Assembly: GCA_009760855.2 (NCBI GenBank)
Contig: WPIO01000045.1
Coordinates: 457,001-521,000 of the forward strand
Source of the DNA: Cristatella mucedo
Lineage: Eukaryota > Bryozoa > Phylactolaemata > Cristatellidae
Length of the DNA: 64,000 bases
Direction of reading: 5' to 3'
The translations under genes and the position numbers were made by a program. This document shows, one piece after another, positions 56,670 to 64,000 of the stretch. Each line of letters opens with the position of its first letter. The stretch's first letter is position 1. Below the pieces are notes generated by a model, which was not told the origin of the DNA, did no database searches, and worked only from the letters and a program-made list of their open reading frames with translations.

Positions 56670-57069
56670 TGTAGTTCGTATGTACGTATGTATGTATATA
56701 TTGTATGCCGGCTCCTGACTTGTGACCGTAAGGTCAAGGGAGCGTGTAGTTCGTATGTATGTATTGTATGTCTGATAAGCCACTGGTGAGCTGTAAGAAG
56801 CACCACCGAGAGGGGCCGGTGCACAGCTGTGGTCCACCTGTGATGTGATATGGACACAGGCCGGTAACCAGCTGGTGGCCAGATGGTGGATTCACCATCA
56901 GGGTCGGCCAGTGCACCGTGTGGTCGATGAGTCATCGGAGTCGACCAGGGGAGGGGAGTCGTGTGAGGGCAGGGGCTGAGGGGAGCCGTGCGCTCTTGGG
57001 CTCCGTGTGTTGGGAATAAACTGTCGGTGTTGGGCATCGGCTGGCTCTCTGCTGTGCAACTAAAATACA
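56670..57069 (+). repeat. 5' LTR
   Basis: 400 nt, starting tgtagttcgtatgtacg and ending taaaataca. AATAAA at 57015-57020 is the likely poly(A) signal. It contains an internal copy of the purine tract plus LTR start at 56731-56760. The DNA right after it (agctatttcggcgaga) does not look like a tRNA primer-binding site. Confidence 0.93.
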
Positions 57070-57085
57070 AGCTATTTCGGCGAGA

Positions 57086-57589
57086 ATGCTGCCAGCAGCG
57101 CTTTTCTTTGCCTACGAGGAATTCGCCTCGCGTCGCCTCGCTGAAGGTGAAAATGTGGATGGCTTTTGGGCGGACTTGAATCGGTTGGCTAGGCTGGTGG
57201 CCGGTGATTTTGTCAAATGCGCCTTTGCTGCTGGGCTGCCGGAGGCCGCAAAGAGGCACCTCCAAGCCTCATGCAACCTCGCGGAAATGCCTGCTGATGT
57301 TCTTGTCGAGAAGGATCGGGTCATGGTGAAAGCAAGCGTCAGCATTCCGAAGGCGGCAGAAAGTTGCTTCGCCTCCGGTTCTCGTTCGGGATGGCTTCCC
57401 CAGGCACCGAATAACAGAGATGTTGTGTGTTTCCTATGCAAGGCGATCGGGCACTTACGCCGTGATTGTCCTTCTAAAGCGGCGTGCCGTGGTCGCGGGA
57501 GGCACTGTTACGTCTGTGGGAGCATTCAACATCTCGCTGCTAACTGCTCGGATCGGGCCGTCGTACCAAACTGGCCAAAAAACGAGTAG
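57086..57589 (+). pseudogene. gag: gag, N-terminally truncated, two CCHC zinc knuckles
   Basis: 168 codons. It starts in the middle of a capsid-like region (FAYEEFASRRLAEGENVDGF; LARLVAGDFVKCAFAAGLPE), only 16 nt after the LTR. Two nucleic-acid-binding knuckles follow: CFLCKAIGHLRRDC and CYVCGSIQHLAANC, both C-x2-C-x4-H-x4-C. The frame ends at TAG 57587-57589, just after the heptamer AAAAAAC, and overlaps the -1 pol frame (open from 57544). The usual N-terminal half of gag and the primer-binding site are absent, pointing to an internal 5' deletion in this copy; the ATG is simply the first one left. Confidence 0.88.
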
Positions 57590-57624
57590 GGGAAAGCACG
57601 CATTACTGCGCCGGTGCTTTCCCC
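57577..57624 (+). promoter_or_regulatory. -1 programmed ribosomal frameshift signal (gag-pol)
   Basis: The slippery heptamer A AAA AAC (57577-57583) is in the correct phase of gag (codons ccA AAA AAC). It is followed by a 5-nt spacer gagta and a perfect 11-bp stem, GGGGAAAGCAC (57589-57599) with GTGCTTTCCCC (57614-57624), closing a 14-nt loop. A -1 slip here moves ribosomes from gag (stopping at 57589) into the pol frame, which is open from 57544 through the protease. This is the classical retroviral layout. Function is inferred, not shown. Confidence 0.85.
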
Positions 57625-58224
57625 TCCGTTATGGCACGCCTTCCTTCGGTACGTGTCCTCATCGAAAACGAGGCGTATGCGCTCGTGGATACTGGGTGCT
57701 CGAGGTCCATCATTTCGGCGACGCTTGCGGACCCTGCGAGGGTGAGGCGAGCGTGCGAGGAAGTCGTCTTGAAGAATGGAGCCACGGCTGTCTGCAAGTC
57801 CACGTGCGTCGCTACGGTAGCCCTCTGCGGACGAACCATAGTGCTGGACTGCCTTGTATCAGATGTTCTTCCTGGTTTCGGGTTACTATTCGGTATGGAT
57901 GCCATTGAACTCCTAGGCGGCGTGATTATCGGTCCTTCCGCTGGTCAAGTTGAGTTCATGTGCCAAAGGGGAGTTCCAGAGCCAGCACACCGTCCTGAGG
58001 CAGAAGTAGTGGCGTCTCCTAGTGACAAACGTGCTGTAGCATCATCGGCCGCTGACGTACTGATTGATGACAAGGACTTCAAGGCAGTATTCCATCAGGG
58101 GCGCTGGTCAGTCAAGTGGGAGTGGACGAATCGTTGTGTCGTCCCCCAATTGACGAACCATAACGCTTCATATCATGTGGGAGAGGAAATTTGTGCTGAC
58201 TACGAAAAGGAGGTGGAAGAGTGA
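57583..58224 (+). pseudogene. pol: pol part 1: aspartic protease (retropepsin)
   Basis: The -1 frame after the slip site reads into a retropepsin: ALVDTGCSRSII (catalytic DTG; about 57682-57715) and GFGLLFGMDAIELLGG (the flap/hydrophobic-glycine side; about 57880-57920). The frame then covers the linker to RT and stops at TGA 58222-58224, where the context (EVEE-stop-IKEGWLQPF) predicts Trp. The stop separates protease from RT in this copy. Confidence 0.85.
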
Positions 58225-59220
58225 ATCAAGGAAGGCTGGTTGCAGCCGTTCGCTGGTCATTGTGGTGGCCTGATTCCTCTAACGGCCGTCGTACAGGCAA
58301 GTAAGGGCAAAGTGAGGCCCGTGATGGACTACCGAGAAATTAATCAGTTTATCTCGAGTCACACGGCTGGTGGTGATGTGTGTAGCACTAAGCTCAGAGC
58401 GTGGCGACGGCTGGGCGAGAGTGTGAGCGTAATTGAACTGCGAAAAGCATACTTGCAGGTGCATGTTGATCCCGCTCTCTGGCAATATCAGGTCGTGGAG
58501 TACAAAGGCCGTCGGTACTGCCACACACGACTAGGTTTCGCACTGAATGTCGCTCTGAAAATAATGACCGCGATTCTGACAAAGGTCTTGTCCATGGATG
58601 AGCGAGTTCGTACTGGTACCGATTCGTTTGTCGACGATATTGTTGTCAATAACAGCGTCGTCTCGAATGGTGAGGTAATCGACTTGCTACGAACATTTGG
58701 TTTGGAGGCTAAGCCGCCAAAGAGCCTCGCTGGCGGAAGGGTCCTTGGCCTTCGAGTATGCAGGCCAAAGGAAGGTGAGGAGTTTCGTTGGCGCCGCGAT
58801 AACGTGGTGAGCGCATTGCCTAACGCCCCATCGCGACGCCAGCTGTTTTCGTGGTGCGGGCAGCTGATCGGGCATTTCCCAATTGCAGGCTGGCTTCGCC
58901 CGGCCTGCAGTTACTTAAAGCGAGCCGCTGGCGATGTCGGTTGGGACTCAGTCGTTGGTGAAAATGTCATAGCCAGGGCGGGTGAATTGATGCAGCGATT
59001 GCATGCCGACGATCCAGTTTCAGGCATTTGGAATGTGCCGAATCTCGATAGTGGCATCCTCTGGTGTGATGCCAGCAGCCTTGCTATCGGCACATGCCTG
59101 GATATAGGAGGAAGAATCGTCGAGGATGCCTCCTGGCTGCAAAAAGCTGACGACGTAGCCCACATTAATCTTGCGAAGCTGGAGGCTATCATCAAGGGCT
59201 TCAATCTGGCCATTGCTTGA
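58225..59220 (+). pseudogene. pol: pol part 2: reverse transcriptase and RNase H
   Basis: Same frame as the protease, after the TGA. RT blocks are GGLIPLTAVVQASKGKVRPV and DYREIN (58265-58345), SVIELRKAYLQVHV (motif A, with Glu where the catalytic Asp is expected; about 58425-58465), RLGFALNVALKIM (motif B region) and DSFVDDIVV (motif C, F-V-D-D; about 58620-58645). The connection and RNase H follow: GILWCDASSLAIGTC (first Asp), NLAKLEAIIKG (Glu). The frame stops at TGA 59218-59220, again where Trp is expected (NLAIA-stop-SLRQVEIRTDS). Confidence 0.9.
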
Positions 59221-60456
59221 TCATTACGGCAGGTGGAGATTCGGACAGATTCAGCAACTGTTTACGGATGGCTACAGTCACTGCTGGTTGGAGATAAGCC
59301 TGTACGAGCCCACAGCATGGGAGAGGCGCTTATCAAACGCAGGCTAGCACTGATAGTCGACACGGTGTCAGAGTGTGGACTGAAGGCTTCCGTAGTCCTG
59401 GTGCGATCATCCAACAATACAGCCGACCAGCTGACCCGCGTCGCTGAGAAATGGATGAGGACGAATGTAAGCTGTCTCACTGTTCCAGAGCAGGCGTCTT
59501 CGCCGGTGGTCGGCGTCGACCTAAAGAGTTTCCACAGCCTTCACCACTTTGGAGTTGACAGGACACTGTACCTTGCTAGAATGTGCCACCCGAAAGCTAC
59601 TATCCGGCGGAAGGACGTCGAAGCCATCGTGAAGGCTTGCCCTCGTTGCAAGTCGATCGATCCTGCACCAGTCGCATGGAGTGCAGGCGTGCTGGATGAT
59701 AGCGAGAATTGGCAGCGCCTGGCCTGCGACGTAACGAATTTCAAGGGCCAAAAATATCTGACCGTGGTAGATTGTGGACCGAGCCGTTTCGCTATTTGGA
59801 GGCGAATACCCGACGAGGGAGAAAACTCTTTGGTGCAAAATCTGGGCGAAATTTTTAGGGAGCGTGGCCCTCCGCAGCAGCTGCTCATGGACAACGGTAC
59901 GAGCTTTCGCTCAACAGCTCTTCGCAGTCTTTGCGACCGCTGGGGCGTGGAGCCCATTTACCGTTGCGCCTATAAACCCTCCGGCAACGGCATCGTTGAG
60001 CGAAACCACAGGACCATCAAGGGAATGGCGGCTCGCACGGACAAGAACGTCCTGATGATGGTGTATTGGTACAACATCTCGCCAACAGCCGGGTTGCACG
60101 AGGAATCGGTGCCCTGCAGAAGGCTGTTCTCCTATGCGTGGAAAAGCCCCCTTTTCAGAGCACAGACAGATCAGGGCCCGAGGACTGCTCGATATGCTGT
60201 CGGCCAGCGAGTCTTTGTGAAGCCTGCCGGCGCTCGTTGCACGACCGAGTGGCCCGAGGGCACGGTAACAAGTGAGGGGCAGGGCGTGGGAATCGAGATC
60301 GACGGTGTGCGTCGCCACGTGTCCGACTTGCGCCTCGTACCAGGGCAGGAAGAGGCGCCCCCTGCACCTGAAGGGGACAGAGCTGAACCAGTACAGCGGT
60401 CCAGGCACGCTGTGACACTTCCCCGCCGGTACGACGACTATGTCCTGACAGGATAG
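59221..60456 (+). pseudogene. pol: pol part 3: RNase H end and integrase
   Basis: Still the same frame. RTDSATVYGWLQSLL and NNTADQLTRVAEKW complete RNase H. The integrase has an HHCC zinc module (SLHHFGVDRTLYLARMCHP ... ACPRCKSI; 59530-59655) and a DD35E core: CDVTNFKGQKYLTVVD (first Asp), LLMDNGTSFRS (second Asp), and GNGIVERNHRTIK (Glu, 35 residues between). A C-terminal module (WPEGTVTSEGQGVGIEIDG, RRHVSDLRLV) recalls the GPY/F type. The frame ends at TAG before the 3' LTR. There is no envelope frame. Confidence 0.92.
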
Positions 60457-60507
60457 ACTTGCTCATTGCTGCTCTGTACCTTGCAGCTACATGTGTTGGT
60501 GCTGCAA

Positions 60508-60534
60508 ACTTGTGACCTTAAGGTCAAGGGAGCG
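60508..60534 (+). other. polypurine-tract candidate at the 3' LTR border
   Basis: aaggtcaagggagcg immediately precedes the LTR start tgtagttcg. The same junction is duplicated inside the LTRs (56731-56745 and about 60595-60610). Confidence 0.6.
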
Positions 60535-60935
60535 TGTAGTTCGTATGTACGTATGTATGTATATATTGTATGCCGGCTCCTGACTTGTGACCGTAAGGTC
60601 AAGGGAGCGTGTAGTTCGTATGTATGTATTGTATGTCTGATAAGCCACTGGTGAGCTGTAAGAAGCACCACCGAGAGGGGCCGGTGCACAGCTGTGGTTC
60701 GCCTGTGATGTGATATGGACACAGGGCGGTAACCAGCTGGTGGCCAGATGGTGGATTCACCATCAGGGTCGGCCAGGTCACCGTTGTGGTCGATGAGTCA
60801 TCGGAGTCGACCAGGGGAGGGGAGTCGTGTGAGGGCAGGGGCTGAGGGGAGCCGTGCGCTCTTGGGCTCCGTGTGCTGGGAATAAACTGTCGGTGTTGGG
60901 CATCGGCTGGCTCTCTGCTGTGCAACCAAACTACA
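60535..60935 (+). repeat. 3' LTR
   Basis: 401 nt, ends aaccaaactaca. AATAAA at 60881-60886. It aligns over its whole length to the 5' LTR. Confidence 0.93.
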
Positions 60936-60940
60936 ACCTG
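60936..60940 (+). repeat. LTR-element target-site duplication, right
   Basis: ACCTG. The following ggggacattttccacggga continues the interrupted host repeat (compare 13393-13415). Confidence 0.9.
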
Positions 60941-61338
60941 GGGACATTTTCCACGGGATATATGTACTTGCCTCTGTCCAGGAGGCGGGCAGGGGGAAAT
61001 TGGCCCTCGACCCCGTGGCTCAGCCGCCGAAGTTCTGCCGCGAGAGCCGCGGTGTGGACGCGAGATCGATCGCTCCGCAGCCCCGTCGCAGAAGCTCCAC
61101 CCGAACCGCCGCGCCTGTGGGCAGAGACGCTCGCGTGATTGCACGAAATAATTAAGTACGCTGGCCCTCCGCCACGGCCACCGACTATACGTTTCCAGCT
61201 TCTCGACCTAATGGCTGGGTCGTCGGAGAAATGCAACTCCGAGTGCTTAGCGTTTATCGCAGCATCGTTAGCGTCGTCGTCCGCTGCACTTTGCCGGCCG
61301 CTGACATCTCGATGCCTCTGCAATCTTCACTGTGACTT
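60941..61338. other. GC-rich flank, no recognisable gene
   Basis: The first ~30 nt are the right half of the interrupted repeat. The remainder is CpG-rich with no domain. Confidence 0.3.
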
Positions 61339-61366
61339 TTTCTTCTCTCTCTCTCTCTCCTTCGTT

Positions 61367-61413
<47 letters not shown>

Positions 61414-61610
61414 GTCTCTGTCTCTGTCTCTGTCTATGTCTCTGTCTCTGTCTCTGTTTCTGTCTCTGTCTCTGTCTCTGTCTCTGTCTCTGTCTCTGTC
61501 TCTGTCTCTGTCTCTCTGTCTCTGTCTCTGTCTTTGTCTCTGTCTCTGTCTCTGCCGCTCTCTTTCTCTCTCCCTTTCTCTGTCTTTTTCTCGCTCTCAT
61601 TCCCCTAGCG
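61339..61610. repeat. (CT)n and (TCTCTG)n microsatellite
   Basis: CT run at about 61373-61404, then roughly 25 TCTCTG/TGTCTC hexamer units to 61555, then a degenerate CT tract. It creates Gln-Arg and Leu-Cys repeat frames that are artefacts. Confidence 0.95.
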
Positions 61611-63410
61611 GCGGCTTGAGCGCACAGCAAGTCCGTCGCACTTACCGCGGCAGACTTCATTACGAGCACGCCAGCGTCTAAACTAGTCAATGAGGCTTCC
61701 CGCCACGGCTCGTTTGCAGAGACGACGACGCCGACTGCCCGATTCACTGATCTGTCTCCTTCCCCACCCACCTTGCGAGATTCGTCCGCGGCTTGGCTCT
61801 GCTGTCGTAACTCCTCGGCGACCGCTCAGGTCAGGGCGTCGGTCGATCACCCATGGGTGCCTATCGCCTCCGTCTGGATCTTTGCTGCGACCGACGGACG
61901 CGGCAGCCGCCGGCTGGGTGACCAACCACCAAAGGTGCGGCAGAGATATCGGACGGCGATCGAGGCTGGTGCTGCGTACGCGGCCAGCCGCTCGAGGCGG
62001 CGCCCAGGCAGGAGCGTGCCGCGCGCGCTACCGGACCCGCTTTCGGGCGGGCGGCGCACCGCCGGCCGGAGTGCCAGCTCGCTGCAGCCGCGAGACCAGT
62101 TGGCGAGCTTGCACGCTTACCGCGGCCACCGTGAGCTCGGTAATAAACGCAGTAGGACCTGACCGAGCAGTCTGTGCGCAGATTTACAGTGCGATACTGC
62201 TGCGCGATCATAAAATGGAATGCGCGCCAGGTGTGCGATGCTACGCTAAGCGAAGCCCGGTCTTTCCTTTCATTCGAATCGCCGTCGTCTGTACAGTGCA
62301 AACGCAGGTTTCTGCTAATATCTGCCGAAGCGTAAGAATTTCTGGCACCTCAAAAAAGGCAAGCTACCACAGCTTGCATGGACTCTCAAAATGTGAAACA
62401 AATTCCCTTGAATTTGTTTCACATTTTGAGAGTCCATGGAGCGACGAGGGGGTGCCCGTTGGCTGTACTCCGCTCGCTGTCTCGGCGAGTCGCGAATGAA
62501 ACGTGCAGCGCCCACTGCATCCGCACCCAGAAGAACTTCGGTCTTCGCGAAAGATGCCTAAGAAACCCCAAAGGCCGGCGCGAATTAGGACGCTACGTCG
62601 AGCACTTCAGGAAGTTGAAGGAAGTCAGGCCGTCATTTCGAGTGCTCGAGCGAACGTTGGACCTCTCTCCAGCTGAGACTGAGCCGCGGACGTGGACACG
62701 CGGCGACAGATCTCGCATGCTCAAGCCGACGGAACCGGACCGGTACAGCGAGCCGTTCGAGACGGACCGCTGAGGAGATGCGACGCGCTCAGGAACCTCT
62801 TCTATCTTCCGGTCTTGCAAATCGTTCCTCGTGCGCAAGCGCGGGGGATAGCATGCCGTCGCCAATTTACGCCTCGCTCTCATCCGTCGGCATCGTTCGA
62901 GATAAGACGGACGAATCAGGGCGCCGCCCGTTCCTTAGCGAAGTCACGTGCTCATGTGCTGAGCCGAGCCGCCGGCGATGGAGAGAGCGCACGATCGTAA
63001 TTGGGCGGCTGGATAAATAGCTAGCTAGTTCGCAAACGTCCCGTGTCGAGCGTGCGCTCGGGCGAACGCATGAGCGAACGCCGCCGTCAGTCACGTGTAG
63101 AGCGCGCCCTTGCTTTACCCCAGAGACTGGACGACGCGAGCTTCGATGCCGCCAGCAGCAGCTGGCCGATAGCGGCCGCAGTCTCAGGGAGCGGGGCGGG
63201 CGTGGGCAGCGACTGGACTAGCGCTGGCCTTGATAGGTCTGCCTTCACTATCGTTCTGGCGAGTATCCAAAATGACAATCCACCACGACCTAGCTATAGC
63301 GGATTCAGTAGAGAGCAGAGTTATTGAATTGGAGTAAGTGTTCACCGAAAAACAGCGAGCCCATACTCAAACTTTCACAATGCTTAGGTCTAAGCTCTGC
63401 CTGTGTTTCC
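61611..63410. other. CpG-rich region with unassigned open frames
   Basis: Long overlapping frames on both strands (for example 61690-62499 on +) reflect low stop density in GC-rich DNA. The + strand frame at 62540-62773 (LGRYVEHFRKLKEVRPSFRV...) and the minus frame opposite it are both plausible-looking and neither is identified. Possible promoter-proximal or first-exon DNA. Confidence 0.3.
62377..62438. repeat. perfect inverted repeat, 29-bp arms, 4-nt loop
   Basis: Left arm 62377-62405 (begins catggactctcaaaatg) and right arm 62410-62438 (ends cattttgagagtccatg) are exact complements around the loop cctt. The arms are AT-richer than the surrounding DNA. Confidence 0.98.
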
Positions 63411-63412
63411 AA

Positions 63413-63493
63413 TAGCTGGCCCAGTGGATTAGGTGCTCCCCATGGCGTGTGAAGCGCCTGAATAGAGATTAAGTTCTCTTAGGGCGCTACACA

Positions 63494-63495
<2 letters not shown>
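63413..63495 (+). repeat. SINE family A copy with internal deletion
   Basis: The head ctggcccagtggattaggtgct is joined to gtgtgaagcgcctgaatag: the B-box part is missing. The 3' hairpin gcgcctgaatagagattaag/ttctcttagggcgc is intact and the tail merges into a TA microsatellite. Confidence 0.75.

Positions 63496-63588
<93 letters not shown>
63496..63588. repeat. (TA)n microsatellite
   Basis: About 93 nt of perfect TA directly after the SINE A tail. Confidence 0.97.
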
Positions 63589-63590
<2 letters not shown>

Positions 63591-63951
63591 CGAGAAAGTC
63601 CGTCCTTTCCTGTCATGCCGCAAAAGGGTGAACTTGTGTCACATGGCAAGATGGCGAAGCGTTGCCTTCCGCGACCGGTACTTCTCGGAGTGACGAGTAA
63701 TGGACGTGTAATATAGGTCTACTATGACTCAGCGAAGCGAGTCCACAGGCTGCAGTGAGCTGCTCGTATGCGCATATAATAGCTGCCTCCGGGCTGTAAT
63801 AAATTATTAGCTAATAAGCTAAATTATTAAACTTAGTGAGCTACTAGCCGCGGCTTCGCGCGGTCTGTAATAAGCAGCCGTCTTAACTGCACGGCATTCT
63901 AGCACGAGCGACTGATGGCACTCGCAAACCTGCCGAGGGGGAGCGCCGCGC

Positions 63952-64000
63952 CGGTTCGGCCCAGTGGTTAAGGGGCTCTCCCCGACCGAGGTCTGGCCGA
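63952..64000 (+). repeat. SINE family A 5' part, cut by window end
   Basis: ggttcggcccagtggttaag, gggctctccccgaccgaggt, ctggccga. Matches the SINE A head and continues past the window. Confidence 0.8.

Larger units (their letters stand above)
56670..60935 (+). mobile_element. LTR retrotransposon, Ty3/gypsy-like, defective
   Basis: 4,266-bp element with LTRs at 56670-57069 and 60535-60935, TGTAGTT...AACTACA ends (fully matching in the outer termini) and a 5-bp target duplication. Coding order is gag (zinc knuckles), protease, RT, RNase H, integrase, which is the Ty3/gypsy order. No envelope-like frame. The LTRs differ by about eight substitutions and one 1-nt indel by eye, so insertion is fairly recent. 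Defects are a missing primer-binding site and gag N-terminus, two TGA stops in pol and an altered RT motif A. It is inserted in an unclassified repeat whose empty relative is at 13350-13440. Confidence 0.95.

Noticed and set aside
57631-60456. Three separate pol genes
   Set aside because: Protease, RT/RNase H and integrase share one frame and are split only by two TGA codons, so this is one disrupted pol.
60066-60722. Host proteins antisense to the integrase and LTR
   Set aside because: They are shadow frames of the retroelement; similar frames recur in the 5' LTR (56532-57265), as expected for a repeat.
61690-62499. 269-codon gene
   Set aside because: Arg/Ala/Pro-rich composition in CpG-rich DNA, open frames on both strands and no domain; it also crosses the perfect inverted repeat.

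Overview
This is metazoan nuclear DNA, most likely from an invertebrate with a large, repeat-rich genome. The evidence is one recognisable spliced host gene with multi-kilobase introns, many truncated CR1/L2-like LINE copies, two tRNA-derived SINE families, hAT, Tc1/mariner and LTR elements, and very long dinucleotide microsatellites. I see no bacterial operons, rRNA, CRISPR array or intact tRNA gene. The species cannot be named from the sequence.

Host gene. The last three coding exons of a MIX23 (CCDC58) orthologue lie on the + strand at 2113-2259, 7641-7700 and 17442-17480. All junctions are phase 0. The introns of about 5.4 and 9.7 kb are filled with transposon debris. The 5' exons must lie left of the window. 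Several other exon-like stretches have plausible splice sites but no identity: 5020-5316 (-), 10428-10577 (-), 22593-22665 (+), 28463-28499 (+), and a MADF-like start at 36436-36536 (-).

Repeats. LINE family A (more than 20 copies, mostly 5'-truncated) ends in a conserved hairpin plus an (ATT)n tail. SINE family A carries nearly the same 3' hairpin, suggesting it uses the LINE A machinery. SINE family B has a different tail. LINE family B occupies 33.2-34.7, 38.0-38.9, 44.7-45.4 and 50.5-51.1 kb. A degenerate Tc1/mariner transposase is at 13.8-14.8 kb. Rearranged Ty3/gypsy fragments lie at 32.7-33.2 kb. A short element at 30495-30686 closely resembles the horizontally transferred SPIN hAT family, and a 291-bp hAT-type MITE is at 46634-46924.

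Two larger, nearly complete elements stand out. A 3,213-bp hAT transposon (39121-42333) has perfect 15-bp terminal inverted repeats, a perfect 8-bp target duplication and a transposase broken only by two small frameshifts. A 4,266-bp LTR retrotransposon (56670-60935) has about 400-bp LTRs, a 5-bp target duplication, a truncated gag with two zinc knuckles, and a pol (protease, RT, RNase H, integrase) in the -1 frame. The gag-pol junction has a textbook -1 frameshift signal: heptamer A AAA AAC, 5-nt spacer, 11-bp perfect stem. An empty copy of its target repeat is at about 13.37 kb.

Composition. From about 51 kb the sequence becomes GC- and CpG-rich (especially 55.0-55.7 and 61.7-63.3 kb), which may mark promoter-proximal DNA, but no gene could be identified there. 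A perfect 29-bp-arm inverted repeat sits at 62377-62438.
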